From assembly GCA_013812505.1 (NCBI GenBank), contig JACCTH010000022.1, forward strand, positions 1-52,115: 52,115 nucleotides of DNA, written 5' to 3'. The notes beneath the pieces are model-generated. The model searched no databases. It saw nothing but the letters and a program-made list of their open reading frames with translations, and had not been told where the DNA came from. Position numbers and translations under genes: made by a program. This document shows positions 1 through 7,652 of this stretch, in pieces (within the stretch, counting starts at the first letter, position 1; each line of letters opens with the position of its first letter). The DNA comes from Acidimicrobiia bacterium (GTDB taxonomy: Bacteria; Actinomycetota; Acidimicrobiia; Spongiisociales; ZC4RG35).

Positions 1-3
1 GAC

Positions 4-291
4 TTAGCTTAACGGTTGGTGCGACCCTTTTTCGCGCAATACCGGTGACGGAGGTTCTTCCGCAGTTCGGGTCCTGAGTGTCAGCGGTTTCCCCCGACCC
101 GGAGCAGAGCCGCGTTCTATGGCTGCATTCAGCTCTTGGATAGGCACGGACACCAAACCGCAGCTCGAGCGGCCACAGCCAGTGACAACGTGATCGGTGA
201 ATTTGACCGAACTGCAACCAAAGCGAGTAACCGTTCCGTACTCTCCAACAGAGCTTCGAATACACCAATCCCCACATTTCGAGCAACGCAC
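4..291 (-). CDS. small Cys-rich hypothetical protein (possible zinc ribbon)
   Basis: I do not recognise this gene. From a GTG at 289-291 the frame encodes 95 residues. The N-terminal half has cysteines at positions 3, 6, 10, 26, 39 and 44, including a CSKC pair and a GCGRSSCG stretch, which would suit a small zinc-binding fold. The C-terminal half is polar and basic without a recognisable domain. It lies downstream of the tyrosine recombinase on the same strand, inside what may be an integrated element, so it could be cargo. No convincing ribosome binding site precedes the GTG, and the open frame runs further upstream to 411. A chance ORF is a real alternative. Confidence 0.3.
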   Translation of the reverse strand: MRCSKCGDWCIRSSVGEYGTVTRFGCSSVKFTDHVVTGCGRSSCGLVSVPIQELNAAIERGSAPGRGKPLTLRTRTAEEPPSPVLREKGSHQPLS

Positions 292-450
292 GATCAGGAC
301 GTTTCTCAAAGCTGATCCCCCAGCCCGAGCCTCTTGTACCAATTGTCGAGGTCGAGTCGTTCGGACGGTGTCATTGCAGTCTCTCGATCGGCGAGAACTT
401 CTCATGGGCATCGAGAGCTCGCTGATGCGCCGGGCAGCGAAGATCGTCGA

Positions 451-1347
451 TCACAGCTGGTCGCCAAGTCCGAGCCGCCGATGAGCCTCGCGGGCTCGCT
501 GATCCGCGGCGCTCGCCCCGTACCGCCTCAGCATCTGCGGCGAGGCCCAACCGGCGAGCCGCTGCAGGTCTCCCTCGGTTCCGCCGGCGCTGAGCCAACG
601 GTGAGCCATGGTGTGTCTGAACTGATGCGGATGAAGCCCCTCGACCCCGGCGTCTTTGCCGCGTCTGCGAAGCATCTGCGCGATCCCGTTGCCTGTGAGG
701 GCGCCACGACGGCCAAGCCACAGCTCGGGCCGGCCCGCGTCGGGGTGAGTCTTCCGGATTCGGAGATAGCGATCTAGCGCGGTCGTGGTTTTCTGGCCGA
801 AGGGTGCTGATCTGAGGCGTCGGCCCTTGCCGAGCACTATCGCAACTTCGAGGTCGAGGTCGATGTTGGCAACCACGAGGCCGGCCATCTCCCCGAGCCG
901 GATACCCGAATCGAGGAACAGTCGGATAATCGCCTCGTCTCGGCGTTCTTCGAACGTCTTGCCGCTGGCCGCCGCGATGAGTCCTCGGAGCTGCTCGTCT
1001 GACAGCACCGGGACAGGAGGCTCCTGCAGAGCCGGCGCCTTGATCCGGTCCATCGGGTTGGCCGGGATCTCGCCCTCCTCGTGGAGCCACCGGAACAGCT
1101 GCTTGAGGCTGGCGTACCGTTGGCGGGCAGTGGCGCTGGCTCTGGTGGCGACCATCCTCTCGAGGAAGGCCCTGATCGAGTCGGTATCGATTCTGTCGGC
1201 GGCGGTCGGTAGACCTTGGTCGCGGAAGAAGTCGATCAACTGGGTGGCGGCGAGGTGATATGAGGCGATGGTTTTCGGGGAACGGTTGGCGCCGCGGAGG
1301 GCTCGGTACCAGGACGGGAGCAGTTCTGGTAGTTGATTTCCGCCCAT
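451..1347 (-). CDS. tyrosine recombinase / phage-type integrase
   Basis: Site-specific DNA recombinase of the XerC/XerD/phage integrase superfamily, 298 aa, close to the family's usual 300. The N-terminal SAM-like core-binding domain spans about residues 8-95. The catalytic domain spans about 112-290 and shows the full active site: Arg150 in DSGIRLGEM, Lys174 in LGKGRR, His241 and Arg244 in HPHQFRHT, Trp267 in LAGWAS (where many members have His) and the nucleophile Tyr276 in LRRYG. The ATG start has a plausible AGGGG about 8 bases upstream. The gene begins 91 bp downstream of the 3' end of tRNA-Asn on the same strand, the usual place for an integrase of a tRNA-targeting element. A host Xer protein is possible but context favours a mobile-element integrase. 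Confidence 0.93.
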   Translation of the reverse strand: MGGNQLPELLPSWYRALRGANRSPKTIASYHLAATQLIDFFRDQGLPTAADRIDTDSIRAFLERMVATRASATARQRYASLKQLFRWLHEEGEIPANPMDRIKAPALQEPPVPVLSDEQLRGLIAAASGKTFEERRDEAIIRLFLDSGIRLGEMAGLVVANIDLDLEVAIVLGKGRRLRSAPFGQKTTTALDRYLRIRKTHPDAGRPELWLGRRGALTGNGIAQMLRRRGKDAGVEGLHPHQFRHTMAHRWLSAGGTEGDLQRLAGWASPQMLRRYGASAADQRAREAHRRLGLGDQL

Positions 1348-1438
1348 TCCGGCCCCTAACGTTATCCGCTGTGCTAACGGTATGCAAGGACCGAGGGGAG
1401 GTGATTTCCGCCGATTATGCCCGTGGTTATTGGATTTG

Positions 1439-1511
1439 CTCCGGGGGCGAGAGTCGAACTCGCAACCTACGGATTAACAGTCCGCCGCTCTGCCAATTGA
1501 GCTACCCCGGA
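1439..1511 (-). tRNA. tRNA-Asn (anticodon GTT)
   Basis: A complete cloverleaf can be read on the minus strand. The 7-bp acceptor stem is TCCGGGG/CCCCGGA (1505-1511 with 1440-1446) with discriminator G at 1439. The D arm contains AGCTCAATTGGCAGAGC, the anticodon arm carries GTT at 1478-1476, and the T arm contains GGTTCGA-like GAGTTCGACTC. The terminal CCA is not encoded (the next bases are CAA). GTT reads asparagine codons AAC and AAU. The tyrosine recombinase gene lies immediately downstream, which makes the 3' half of this tRNA a likely attachment site. Confidence 0.95.
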
Positions 1512-1591
1512 TGGATCGTCGGCGGCATTGCGCCGACACATTTCATGGTACCAGTGGAGCCTCCGGATCAGCCTGCCTACGCTGAGCGCAG

Positions 1592-1858
1592 ATGAGCCTT
1601 CGAATCCAATGGGTCGATTTCGATGCCCGTGACCCACAAGCAATCGCCTCCTTCTGGGAGCAGGCTTTGGGGTGGCGTCGCACCTATGACAACCCCGAGG
1701 AGGTGGTCCTCGAGCCTCCGGCGGGGAGCGCTCTGGACGGGCTAGTGCCTGACCTCTTGTTCCTGAAGGTCCCCGAAGGCAAAACGGTCAAGAACCGGGT
1801 GCATCTCGACCTTCGTCCCGACGATCGTGACGCCGAGGTTGCCCGACCGAAGAGATGA
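1592..1858 (+). pseudogene. truncated VOC-superfamily (glyoxalase-like) gene
   Basis: The 88-aa product begins with the typical opening of a VOC/glyoxalase-fold protein: a beta strand, then a helix reading DPQAIASFWEQALGW, then strands leading to NRVHLDLRPDD, a common central metal- or substrate-facing strand. The family normally has about 115-130 residues with a second half ending in a DPEGNEF-like motif. Here the frame ends at PKR-stop right after the linker helix begins, and I see no second half in any frame downstream. It is most likely a 3'-truncated remnant. It stands alone between tRNA-Asn and an amidohydrolase gene, transcribed in the same direction as the latter. Confidence 0.6.
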
Positions 1859-1949
1859 GCACCTACGAAGGAGTCGTCTCCGACTAACCGTTTCTCGAGT
1901 AAGCCCTCAAGACACGGCCTCCCTTGAGCCAGCGGTCTAAGTTCGGGCC

Positions 1950-3194
1950 ATGCTTGCCATAGTTCCCAAACACGTGCTTGACCCGGATGCGGGTGAACTC
2001 CGGGCCGACACCGCGATCCTCGTGGAAGTCGGTCGAATCAAATCGGTTGTCTCCACATCCTCGGTTCCGGCGGACATCGCCATCATCGAATTGCCGGGCC
2101 AGACGGTGTTGCCGGGGCTGATCGATTGCCACACGCATCTGGTTGGCGACGTCGAAGGCGGGCGTGGGTACGCCAGCCTGGTCACTCGCTCGGGTGCCCA
2201 GGAAGTGCTCGTTGGGGTCAAGCACGCGAGCGAAATGCTGCGGGCAGGCTTCACCACTGTGCGAGATGTCGGCACTTTTCGCGCCTTCGCGGATGTCGCG
2301 CTGCGCGAAGCCATCAACGCGAAGTGGGTCGAAGGTCCGCGGATGATTTGCGCCGGAGCGTATTTGTCCCGGCCGGGCGGGGGTGGCGACATCACCGGTC
2401 TAGCGATCGATGTCGATCAGATCCTCCCGCGCGAGCTTCGTTTTGGGATTGGCGCCGGACCCGATCGGTTGCGGGCGCTGGTCAGCGAGATCCTCAGCCG
2501 GGGCGCCACCATGATCAAGGTGATCGCCACGGGCGCGGTCCTCACCTCGGGCACGAATCCGGGCGCACCCGAGTTCACCGAGGAAGAGCTGCGGGCAATC
2601 GTCGAAGAGGCGACGGCGGCCGGCGTCTTCGTAGCGGCTCACGCCCACGGAGCAGAGGGAATCAAACGGGCGGTGCGGGCCGGAGTTCGCTCGGTCGAGC
2701 ACGGTTCGCTCATGGACGACGAAGCAATCGCCATGCTGGCCGACACCGGCACTTGGCTAGTGGCCGATCTCTATGACGGCGACTACATCGCCGAGGAAGG
2801 ACCCCGCCTGGGCTATGACGAGGAAACGCTCCGCAAGAGCCAGGAGACGACCGAGGCTCAGCGACAGGGCTTTGAAAAGTGCGTCGCAGCCGGTGTCAGG
2901 CTCGCCTTTGGCACCGATGCCGGGGTGTATCCCCATAAGGACGCGGCCCGCCAATTCGCCTATCTGACTCGACACGGTTTGAGCCCGGCCGAGGCGATTC
3001 GGGCCGCAACAGTCCACGCGGCCGAAATGATCGGGTGGCAAGGCGAGGTCGGCACTTTGGCCCAAGGGGCGCGAGCCGACCTAATCGGCGTGAAAGGAAA
3101 CCCGCTCGAGGACGTGTCGCTGCTCGAATCGGTGGCTTGGGTAATGAAGGGAGGGGTCGCGTTAGGCCCCGAAGGTGGCACAATCACCGCATGA
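1950..3194 (+). CDS. metal-dependent amidohydrolase (imidazolonepropionase / Xaa-Pro dipeptidase type)
   Basis: A cytoplasmic hydrolase of the amidohydrolase superfamily, 414 aa. A small beta domain (about 1-50 plus the C-terminal 360-414) flanks a TIM barrel. Metal and catalytic residues are visible: His61/His63 in DCHTHL, Lys190 in MIKVIATG (probably the carbamylated bridging lysine), His231/His233 in AAHAHG, His251 in SVEHGS and Asp323 in FGTDAG. The C-terminal GTLAQGARADLIGVKGNPLED segment is diagnostic for the imidazolonepropionase-like branch, whose members cleave amide or imide bonds in cyclic or dipeptide substrates. The substrate cannot be told from sequence. The stop overlaps the start of the next small gene (ATGA), so the two are probably co-translated. 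Confidence 0.9.
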   Translation: MLAIVPKHVLDPDAGELRADTAILVEVGRIKSVVSTSSVPADIAIIELPGQTVLPGLIDCHTHLVGDVEGGRGYASLVTRSGAQEVLVGVKHASEMLRAGFTTVRDVGTFRAFADVALREAINAKWVEGPRMICAGAYLSRPGGGGDITGLAIDVDQILPRELRFGIGAGPDRLRALVSEILSRGATMIKVIATGAVLTSGTNPGAPEFTEEELRAIVEEATAAGVFVAAHAHGAEGIKRAVRAGVRSVEHGSLMDDEAIAMLADTGTWLVADLYDGDYIAEEGPRLGYDEETLRKSQETTEAQRQGFEKCVAAGVRLAFGTDAGVYPHKDAARQFAYLTRHGLSPAEAIRAATVHAAEMIGWQGEVGTLAQGARADLIGVKGNPLEDVSLLESVAWVMKGGVALGPEGGTITA

Positions 3195-3388
3195 GATTCA
3201 GACTCGGACTTCTAATCGGCGGCGCCATCGGCTACGTGCTCGGCGCCAAGGCGGGGCGAGGACGCTACGAAGAGATTCGTAGCTGGTTCAACAACGTCAC
3301 CGAAGGCAAGAACACGATGGCCCGCAAAGGCCAGAGCTTGATCGACACCGGCTGGTCGGCGGTCTTCACCGACAAACCCGTCAGCTAA
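3191..3388 (+). CDS. small YtxH-like membrane-anchored protein
   Basis: A 65-aa protein starting at the ATG of an ATGA overlap with the upstream amidohydrolase. Residues 4-22 form a short glycine-rich hydrophobic helix (LGLLIGGAIGYVLGAKAG) typical of YtxH-like small membrane proteins, followed by a basic, amphipathic tail (RGRYEEIRSWFN). Function is unknown. Related small proteins occur widely in Actinomycetota as single-helix membrane anchors. The open frame extends upstream inside the amidohydrolase gene, but the overlap start is the natural choice. It ends 4 bp before the convergent rpoD stop. Confidence 0.7.
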   Translation: MRFRLGLLIGGAIGYVLGAKAGRGRYEEIRSWFNNVTEGKNTMARKGQSLIDTGWSAVFTDKPVS

Positions 3389-3392
3389 TCAG

Positions 3393-4529
3393 CTAACCGT
3401 TCTCGAGAAACCCTTGGAGGTTGCGAGCCTTCTCCGGGTGTCGCAATTTGGCCAGCGCTTTCGTCTCGAGTTGCCGGATGCGTTCGCGCGTCACCTTGAA
3501 ATGGCTCCCGACCTCCTCGAGGGTTCGCATCCGTCCATCGGCGAGACCGAACCGCATGATCAGCACCTCTCGTTCGCGCTGGCTCAATCCTTCGAGGGCG
3601 AGAGCGAGATTCTCTTGCAGCAGCTTGAAGGTGGCGGCATCGGCCGGGACTTCGGCATCGTGATCCTCGACGAAGTCGCCCAAGGTGGAATCCTCTTCTT
3701 CGCCGACAGGAGTCTCGAGCGAGATCGTGTCTTGGGCGATCCGGGTCAGCTCCGTCAGGCGGTCGACCGGGATATCCATATCGATCGCAAGTTCCTCGAT
3801 AGTCGGTTCGCGACCCAGGCTCTGGGCGAGGTCACGCTGTGCCCTGGTGAGCTTGTTGATGATGTCGACAACATGAATCGGCATCCGGATGTTGCGACCT
3901 TGGTCGGCGATGGCACGGGCGATCGATTGTCGGATCCACCAGGTGGCGTAAGTCGAGAAGCGAAAACCGCGCCGGTAGTCGAACCGCTCGACGGCCCGCA
4001 TCAAACCCAGGTTCCCTTCCTGGATCAGATCGAGCAGCGCCATCCCACGGCCCACATAGCGGCGGGCGATCGACACCACGAGGCGTAGGTTGGCTTCCAC
4101 CAGGCGCCGTTGGGACGACTCTCCCTTGTGGACCAGTCGCTCGATGATTCCGCGGTCCTCGCCGGAGAGGCCATCGGCGCCGGCTTTTTCCAACTGCTCT
4201 CCGGCTCTGAGGCCACTCTCGTAAGCCATCGACAGCTCGACCTCTTCCTGGGCAGTGAGCAGGCGGTAACGGCCGATCTCATTGAGGTACATCCGGACCG
4301 GGTCAGACACCCAAATGTCCTCGACCACATCCAGTCCGTGGTCGGGTTCGATGTCATCCTCGGAAAGCTCGATCCCCCGAAGCCGGAGCAGGTCGACTGT
4401 CCGTTCGAATGCGTCTGGTGCCGCCTCGGCGTCCTCGAGCTCCTGCTGGACCTCGGAAACGGTGAGAAAACCGCGTTGTTGCCCTCGTCGCGCTAATTGG
4501 TCGACGAGATGTTCGATGTCTTCAGTCAC
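3393..4529 (-). CDS. rpoD: primary RNA polymerase sigma factor RpoD/SigA
   Basis: Housekeeping sigma-70 factor, 378 aa. Region 1.1-like helices occupy about 1-60, region 1.2 is at [13 protein letters not shown], region 2 has the core-binding and -10-melting segment [18 protein letters not shown] followed by [13 protein letters not shown], region 3 follows IRMPIHV, and region 4 ends with [20 protein letters not shown], which contacts the -35 element. This length suits a group 1 factor with a shortened N-terminal region. The start is GTG, overlapping the dnaG stop (GTGA), so translation is coupled. It is the last gene of glyS-dnaG-rpoD, a variant of the macromolecular-synthesis operon that links replication priming and transcription. 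Confidence 0.97.
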   Translation of the reverse strand: MTEDIEHLVDQLARRGQQRGFLTVSEVQQELEDAEAAPDAFERTVDLLRLRGIELSEDDIEPDHGLDVVEDIWVSDPVRMYLNEIGRYRLLTAQEEVELSMAYESGLRAGEQLEKAGADGLSGEDRGIIERLVHKGESSQRRLVEANLRLVVSIARRYVGRGMALLDLIQEGNLGLMRAVERFDYRRGFRFSTYATWWIRQSIARAIADQGRNIRMPIHVVDIINKLTRAQRDLAQSLGREPTIEELAIDMDIPVDRLTELTRIAQDTISLETPVGEEEDSTLGDFVEDHDAEVPADAATFKLLQENLALALEGLSQREREVLIMRFGLADGRMRTLEEVGSHFKVTRERIRQLETKALAKLRHPEKARNLQGFLENG

Positions 4530-6265
4530 GGTCGTTCACCTGCTGCGCTCCCCTTGCCCCGCCTTTGTTCCTGCAAACCTATCAGCGCGCGCAGCATTTC
4601 GGAATGGGCATCACTCGATGGATCGAGGCGCTTGAGTTCACCTTCGAGGTCCTTGATCTGACGCTCAAGCGCTTTCACCTCGGCGCGCTTCACCACCTCG
4701 ATAGCGCCGGTTAGGGGTCGGGGATCGAAGGCGAGGCGTTGGACCAAATCCAAGTGGGGAAGCTCGTTGAGGTCTATAGCCATACCCGCTGACACCGCTG
4801 CCCGCCGATTCTCGATCTCGGTAACCAGGTCGAAAAGGTCGGCGGTTACCCAGGCTGGGTCAAAGGACACCGACGCAAGCTCGATCGGATTCGCCAGCAT
4901 GACTCTGATCAGCTCGCTTTGCGTTGGATCGAGCCCGTTCGACTCGGCTTCATCGCTTCGCCGGCTTCGGGAGCGGACGTCTCCGGCCAGAGCCCTCCCA
5001 ATCACGCTTGCCTCCACCCCGATCTGTTTGGCGGCGAAGCGAACGTATTCGGCCTGCGCGATGGGGTCGGTAACCCGGGCTAGAAGTCGGGCGGTGTTGC
5101 GAATCGCCCGCGCCCTGCCCTCGGGTTCGTTGATCCGCTGCTTGGCGATCTCTTTCTCGATGCGGAACTGGAGGAGGGGGCGTGACCCCGAGATGGCTGC
5201 CTTGAGGTCGTCGCCGCGGCCAGCCTGGACAAGATCGGCGGGATCCATCCCCCCCGGAAGGTCGGCCACCCTCAAGTCGAAATCGAGATCAACCGGAGTC
5301 CGCAACTGATCCCCCCGCAGTGCGGCCCCGGCCCCCGCTTGATCGGAATCGAATGCCAATACCACTCGGTCGGTGAACCGGCGCAGCAAATCGAAATGGT
5401 CTTCACCGAGGGCAGTACCGCAAGTGGCCACGGCCGTGCCGACCTCGGCCTGATTGGCGGCAATGACGTCGAAATACCCTTCCACCACCACCGCTTCCTG
5501 GCTGCGAGCGATCTGTCCTTTGGCTCGGTGGAGGCCATAGAGCAGGCGGCTTTTCTGGTAGAGACGCGAGTCAGGCGAGTTCAAGTATTTGGGATTGGCG
5601 CCTTCGAGGGCCCGTCCGCCAAACCCAACCGGATCGCCGCGTAGGTCGTGGATCGGGAACAGGATGCGGTTGCGGAACACGTCGTAAAGCTTGCCTCCCC
5701 TGCCCCGTTTGACCAGTCCCGCCGCTTGCATCGTCCGCTCCTTGACCCCGAGCCCGCGCAACGCCTTGACCAAGGCATCCCACGACTCGCCCTCGGGGGC
5801 ATAGCCAATCAGGTATCGATCGACGTCGTCAACCCCCAGGCCGCGGTGGCGCAGGTATGCCCGAGCAGGACCGGCTTCGGGAGCCGACCGCAACAGTTTC
5901 CGGTAGAAGTCGACCGCCTTGCCGACGGCGTCGGTCATCTCCTCGTGCTCACCTCGGCGACGGGCGGTGCCGGGATCGGTTTCGATGGCGATACCGGCGT
6001 TCCGAGCGAGGAACTCAACCGACTCGTTGAAGTCGAGTCCCTGAGTCTCTTGGACAAAGGTGTAGACGTCGCCACCCTTGCCGCAGCCGAAGCAGTGATA
6101 AAGCCCCCGCGCCGTGTCCAAATTGAGCGAAGGAGTCTTCTCCTGGTGGAAAGGACATACGGCGACATGGGCGCGGCCGGACTTCTTGACCGTGGTCACA
6201 CCGCCTACCAGGTCGATCAGGTTGGTGGCGGCCCGGACCCGGTCGATGTCATCCCGCCGATACAC
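4526..6265 (-). CDS. dnaG: DNA primase DnaG
   Basis: Synthesises RNA primers at the replication fork, 579 aa. The N-terminal CHC2 zinc ribbon is complete (Cys37, His40, Cys58, Cys61 in CPFHQ and YHCFGCG). The catalytic core carries the RNA-polymerase basic motif region VGFGGRAL and the TOPRIM motifs VVEGYFDVI and LAFDSDQAG, the latter with Ser where many have Gly. The C-terminal helicase-binding domain is about 440-579 and divergent, as usual. It follows glyS with a 10-bp gap and its TGA overlaps the rpoD GTG, so the three genes form one operon. Confidence 0.97.
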   Translation of the reverse strand: MYRRDDIDRVRAATNLIDLVGGVTTVKKSGRAHVAVCPFHQEKTPSLNLDTARGLYHCFGCGKGGDVYTFVQETQGLDFNESVEFLARNAGIAIETDPGTARRRGEHEEMTDAVGKAVDFYRKLLRSAPEAGPARAYLRHRGLGVDDVDRYLIGYAPEGESWDALVKALRGLGVKERTMQAAGLVKRGRGGKLYDVFRNRILFPIHDLRGDPVGFGGRALEGANPKYLNSPDSRLYQKSRLLYGLHRAKGQIARSQEAVVVEGYFDVIAANQAEVGTAVATCGTALGEDHFDLLRRFTDRVVLAFDSDQAGAGAALRGDQLRTPVDLDFDLRVADLPGGMDPADLVQAGRGDDLKAAISGSRPLLQFRIEKEIAKQRINEPEGRARAIRNTARLLARVTDPIAQAEYVRFAAKQIGVEASVIGRALAGDVRSRSRRSDEAESNGLDPTQSELIRVMLANPIELASVSFDPAWVTADLFDLVTEIENRRAAVSAGMAIDLNELPHLDLVQRLAFDPRPLTGAIEVVKRAEVKALERQIKDLEGELKRLDPSSDAHSEMLRALIGLQEQRRGKGSAAGERP

Positions 6266-6275
6266 GGAGCCGAGG

Positions 6276-7610
6276 TTAAAGCAGTGCTCCTGAGAGAAAG
6301 TCGAGAACGCGGGTCATCGCCACTCGGTCCTGCTCCGTCGAGTCGCGGTGGCGAATCGTGACGGCCTGGTCCTCCAGGGTTTCGAAATCGACCGTGACAC
6401 AGAAGGGCGTGCCGATCTCGTCCTGACGCCGGTAGCGCTTACCGATTGACTGCGTAAGGTCGACCTCGAGCATGAAATGGCGGCGCAGCTCGGTGGCGAG
6501 TTTCTGGGCCGGCTCGATCAGCTCTGCCTTTTTCGACAAGGGAAGGATGGCGAGCTTGTAGGGAGCAAGCCGGGGGTGGAGACGGACGACAGTCCGCGCT
6601 TCCCCTTTGACCTTGTCTTCGTGATAGGCATCGATGAGAAAGGCGAATGTGGCTCGTGTCGCGCCAGCGGCGGGTTCGATCACATAGGGGAAGAAGCGGT
6701 CTTTCGAGTCCTCATCGAAATAGCGGAGATCGATCCCGGAGTGCTCGGTGTGCTGGCGCAGATCGAAATCGGTGCGGTTGGCGATCCCCTCCAGCTCGTC
6801 CCAACCCCAGGGGAAGTTGTATTCGACGTCGACGGTTGCCGCCGAATAGTGCGACAACTCGTCGGCTTCGTGCGGACGAATGCGGAGGTTCTCTGGGGTC
6901 ATCCCCAGGTCGAGGTACCAGCGATGCCGAGAATCGACCCAGTAGTCGAACTGTGCAGGGGCGTCCTCCGGCCGGCAGAAGTACTCCATCTCCATCTGCT
7001 CGAATTCGCGTGTACGGAAGACGAACTGGCCGGGGGTGATCTCGTTGCGAAAGCTCTTCCCGATCTGGGCCACACCGAAAGGCAACTTGAGCCGGTTGCT
7101 ACGACGGACGTTGTCGAAGTTGATGAATATGCCCTGCGCCGTCTCAGGGCGGAGATAGATCAGGTTCGATTCGTCCTCGACCGGACCGGTGTGGGTGCGA
7201 AACATGAGATTGAAGGCGCGAGCCTCGGTGAAGTTGTCGCGCGCGCCGCAGTTCGGACACACCGAGGGATCATCGAGCTTGTCGAGGCGGAACCGCTGAT
7301 TGCAATTCCGGCATTCGACCAGCGGATCGGTGAAGACCGATTCGTGCCCGGACGCCTGCCAGACCTTGCGCGCCTGAAGGATCGCCGAGTCGAGCCCGAC
7401 GATGTCGTCTCGCTCCTGGACCATCGCCCGCCACCACTCGTCCTTGACGTTCCGCAACAACAAGACCCCGAGCGGGCCATAGTCGTAAGCCGAACGAATT
7501 CCTCCATAGATCTCAGACGATTGGAAGACGAACCCGCGTTGTTTGGCGAGGGCGGCGATCGTATCGAGACTGGCCGGCATGGAGGTCGGCAAGGCTAGGC
7601 CCCTCTCCAT
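6276..7610 (-). CDS. glyS: glycyl-tRNA synthetase, homodimeric type
   Basis: Class II synthetase that charges tRNA-Gly, 444 aa, of the alpha2 type found in Actinomycetota. It shows the GFVFQSSEIYGG opening, the zinc-knuckle pair CRNC...CPNCG, motif 2 around FRNEITPGQFVFRTREFEQ and the C-terminal anticodon-binding domain beginning near LHPRLAPYKLAILPL. Start choice is unclear. The ATG at 7610 lacks a ribosome binding site. A TTG at 7592-7590 has GAGAGGGG seven bases upstream and fits the usual short N-terminus, as does the ATG at 7580 (MPASLDT). It is the first gene of glyS-dnaG-rpoD. Confidence 0.97.
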   Translation of the reverse strand: MERGLALPTSMPASLDTIAALAKQRGFVFQSSEIYGGIRSAYDYGPLGVLLLRNVKDEWWRAMVQERDDIVGLDSAILQARKVWQASGHESVFTDPLVECRNCNQRFRLDKLDDPSVCPNCGARDNFTEARAFNLMFRTHTGPVEDESNLIYLRPETAQGIFINFDNVRRSNRLKLPFGVAQIGKSFRNEITPGQFVFRTREFEQMEMEYFCRPEDAPAQFDYWVDSRHRWYLDLGMTPENLRIRPHEADELSHYSAATVDVEYNFPWGWDELEGIANRTDFDLRQHTEHSGIDLRYFDEDSKDRFFPYVIEPAAGATRATFAFLIDAYHEDKVKGEARTVVRLHPRLAPYKLAILPLSKKAELIEPAQKLATELRRHFMLEVDLTQSIGKRYRRQDEIGTPFCVTVDFETLEDQAVTIRHRDSTEQDRVAMTRVLDFLSGALL

Positions 7611-7613
7611 TCT

Positions 7614-7652
7614 TGCGTAAATCTGCGCCCCTAATCGTGGGGTTTTTACGCA
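7614..7652 (-). terminator. hairpin at the end of the sigma/haem/phosphatase operon
   Basis: An interrupted inverted repeat: outer arms TGCGTAAA (7614-7621) and TTTACGCA (7645-7652), inner arms CCCC (7628-7631) and GGGG (7639-7642). It overlaps the phosphatase stop codon and sits between two minus-strand genes. It could be a weak terminator of the upstream operon or a structured leader for glyS. There is no long U tract on the minus strand, so the assignment is tentative. Confidence 0.35.

Noticed and set aside
371-1387. 338-aa minus-strand frame overlapping the integrase
   Set aside because: It is the alternative frame of the integrase gene; only the 451-1347 frame shows recombinase motifs.
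1512-1591. Promoter of tRNA-Asn (TACCAT at 1550-1545)
   Set aside because: A single weak -10-like hexamer without a matching -35; not enough to annotate.
6477-7598. 373-aa open frame on the + strand
   Set aside because: It is the reverse-strand shadow of glyS; composition and absence of motifs argue against coding.
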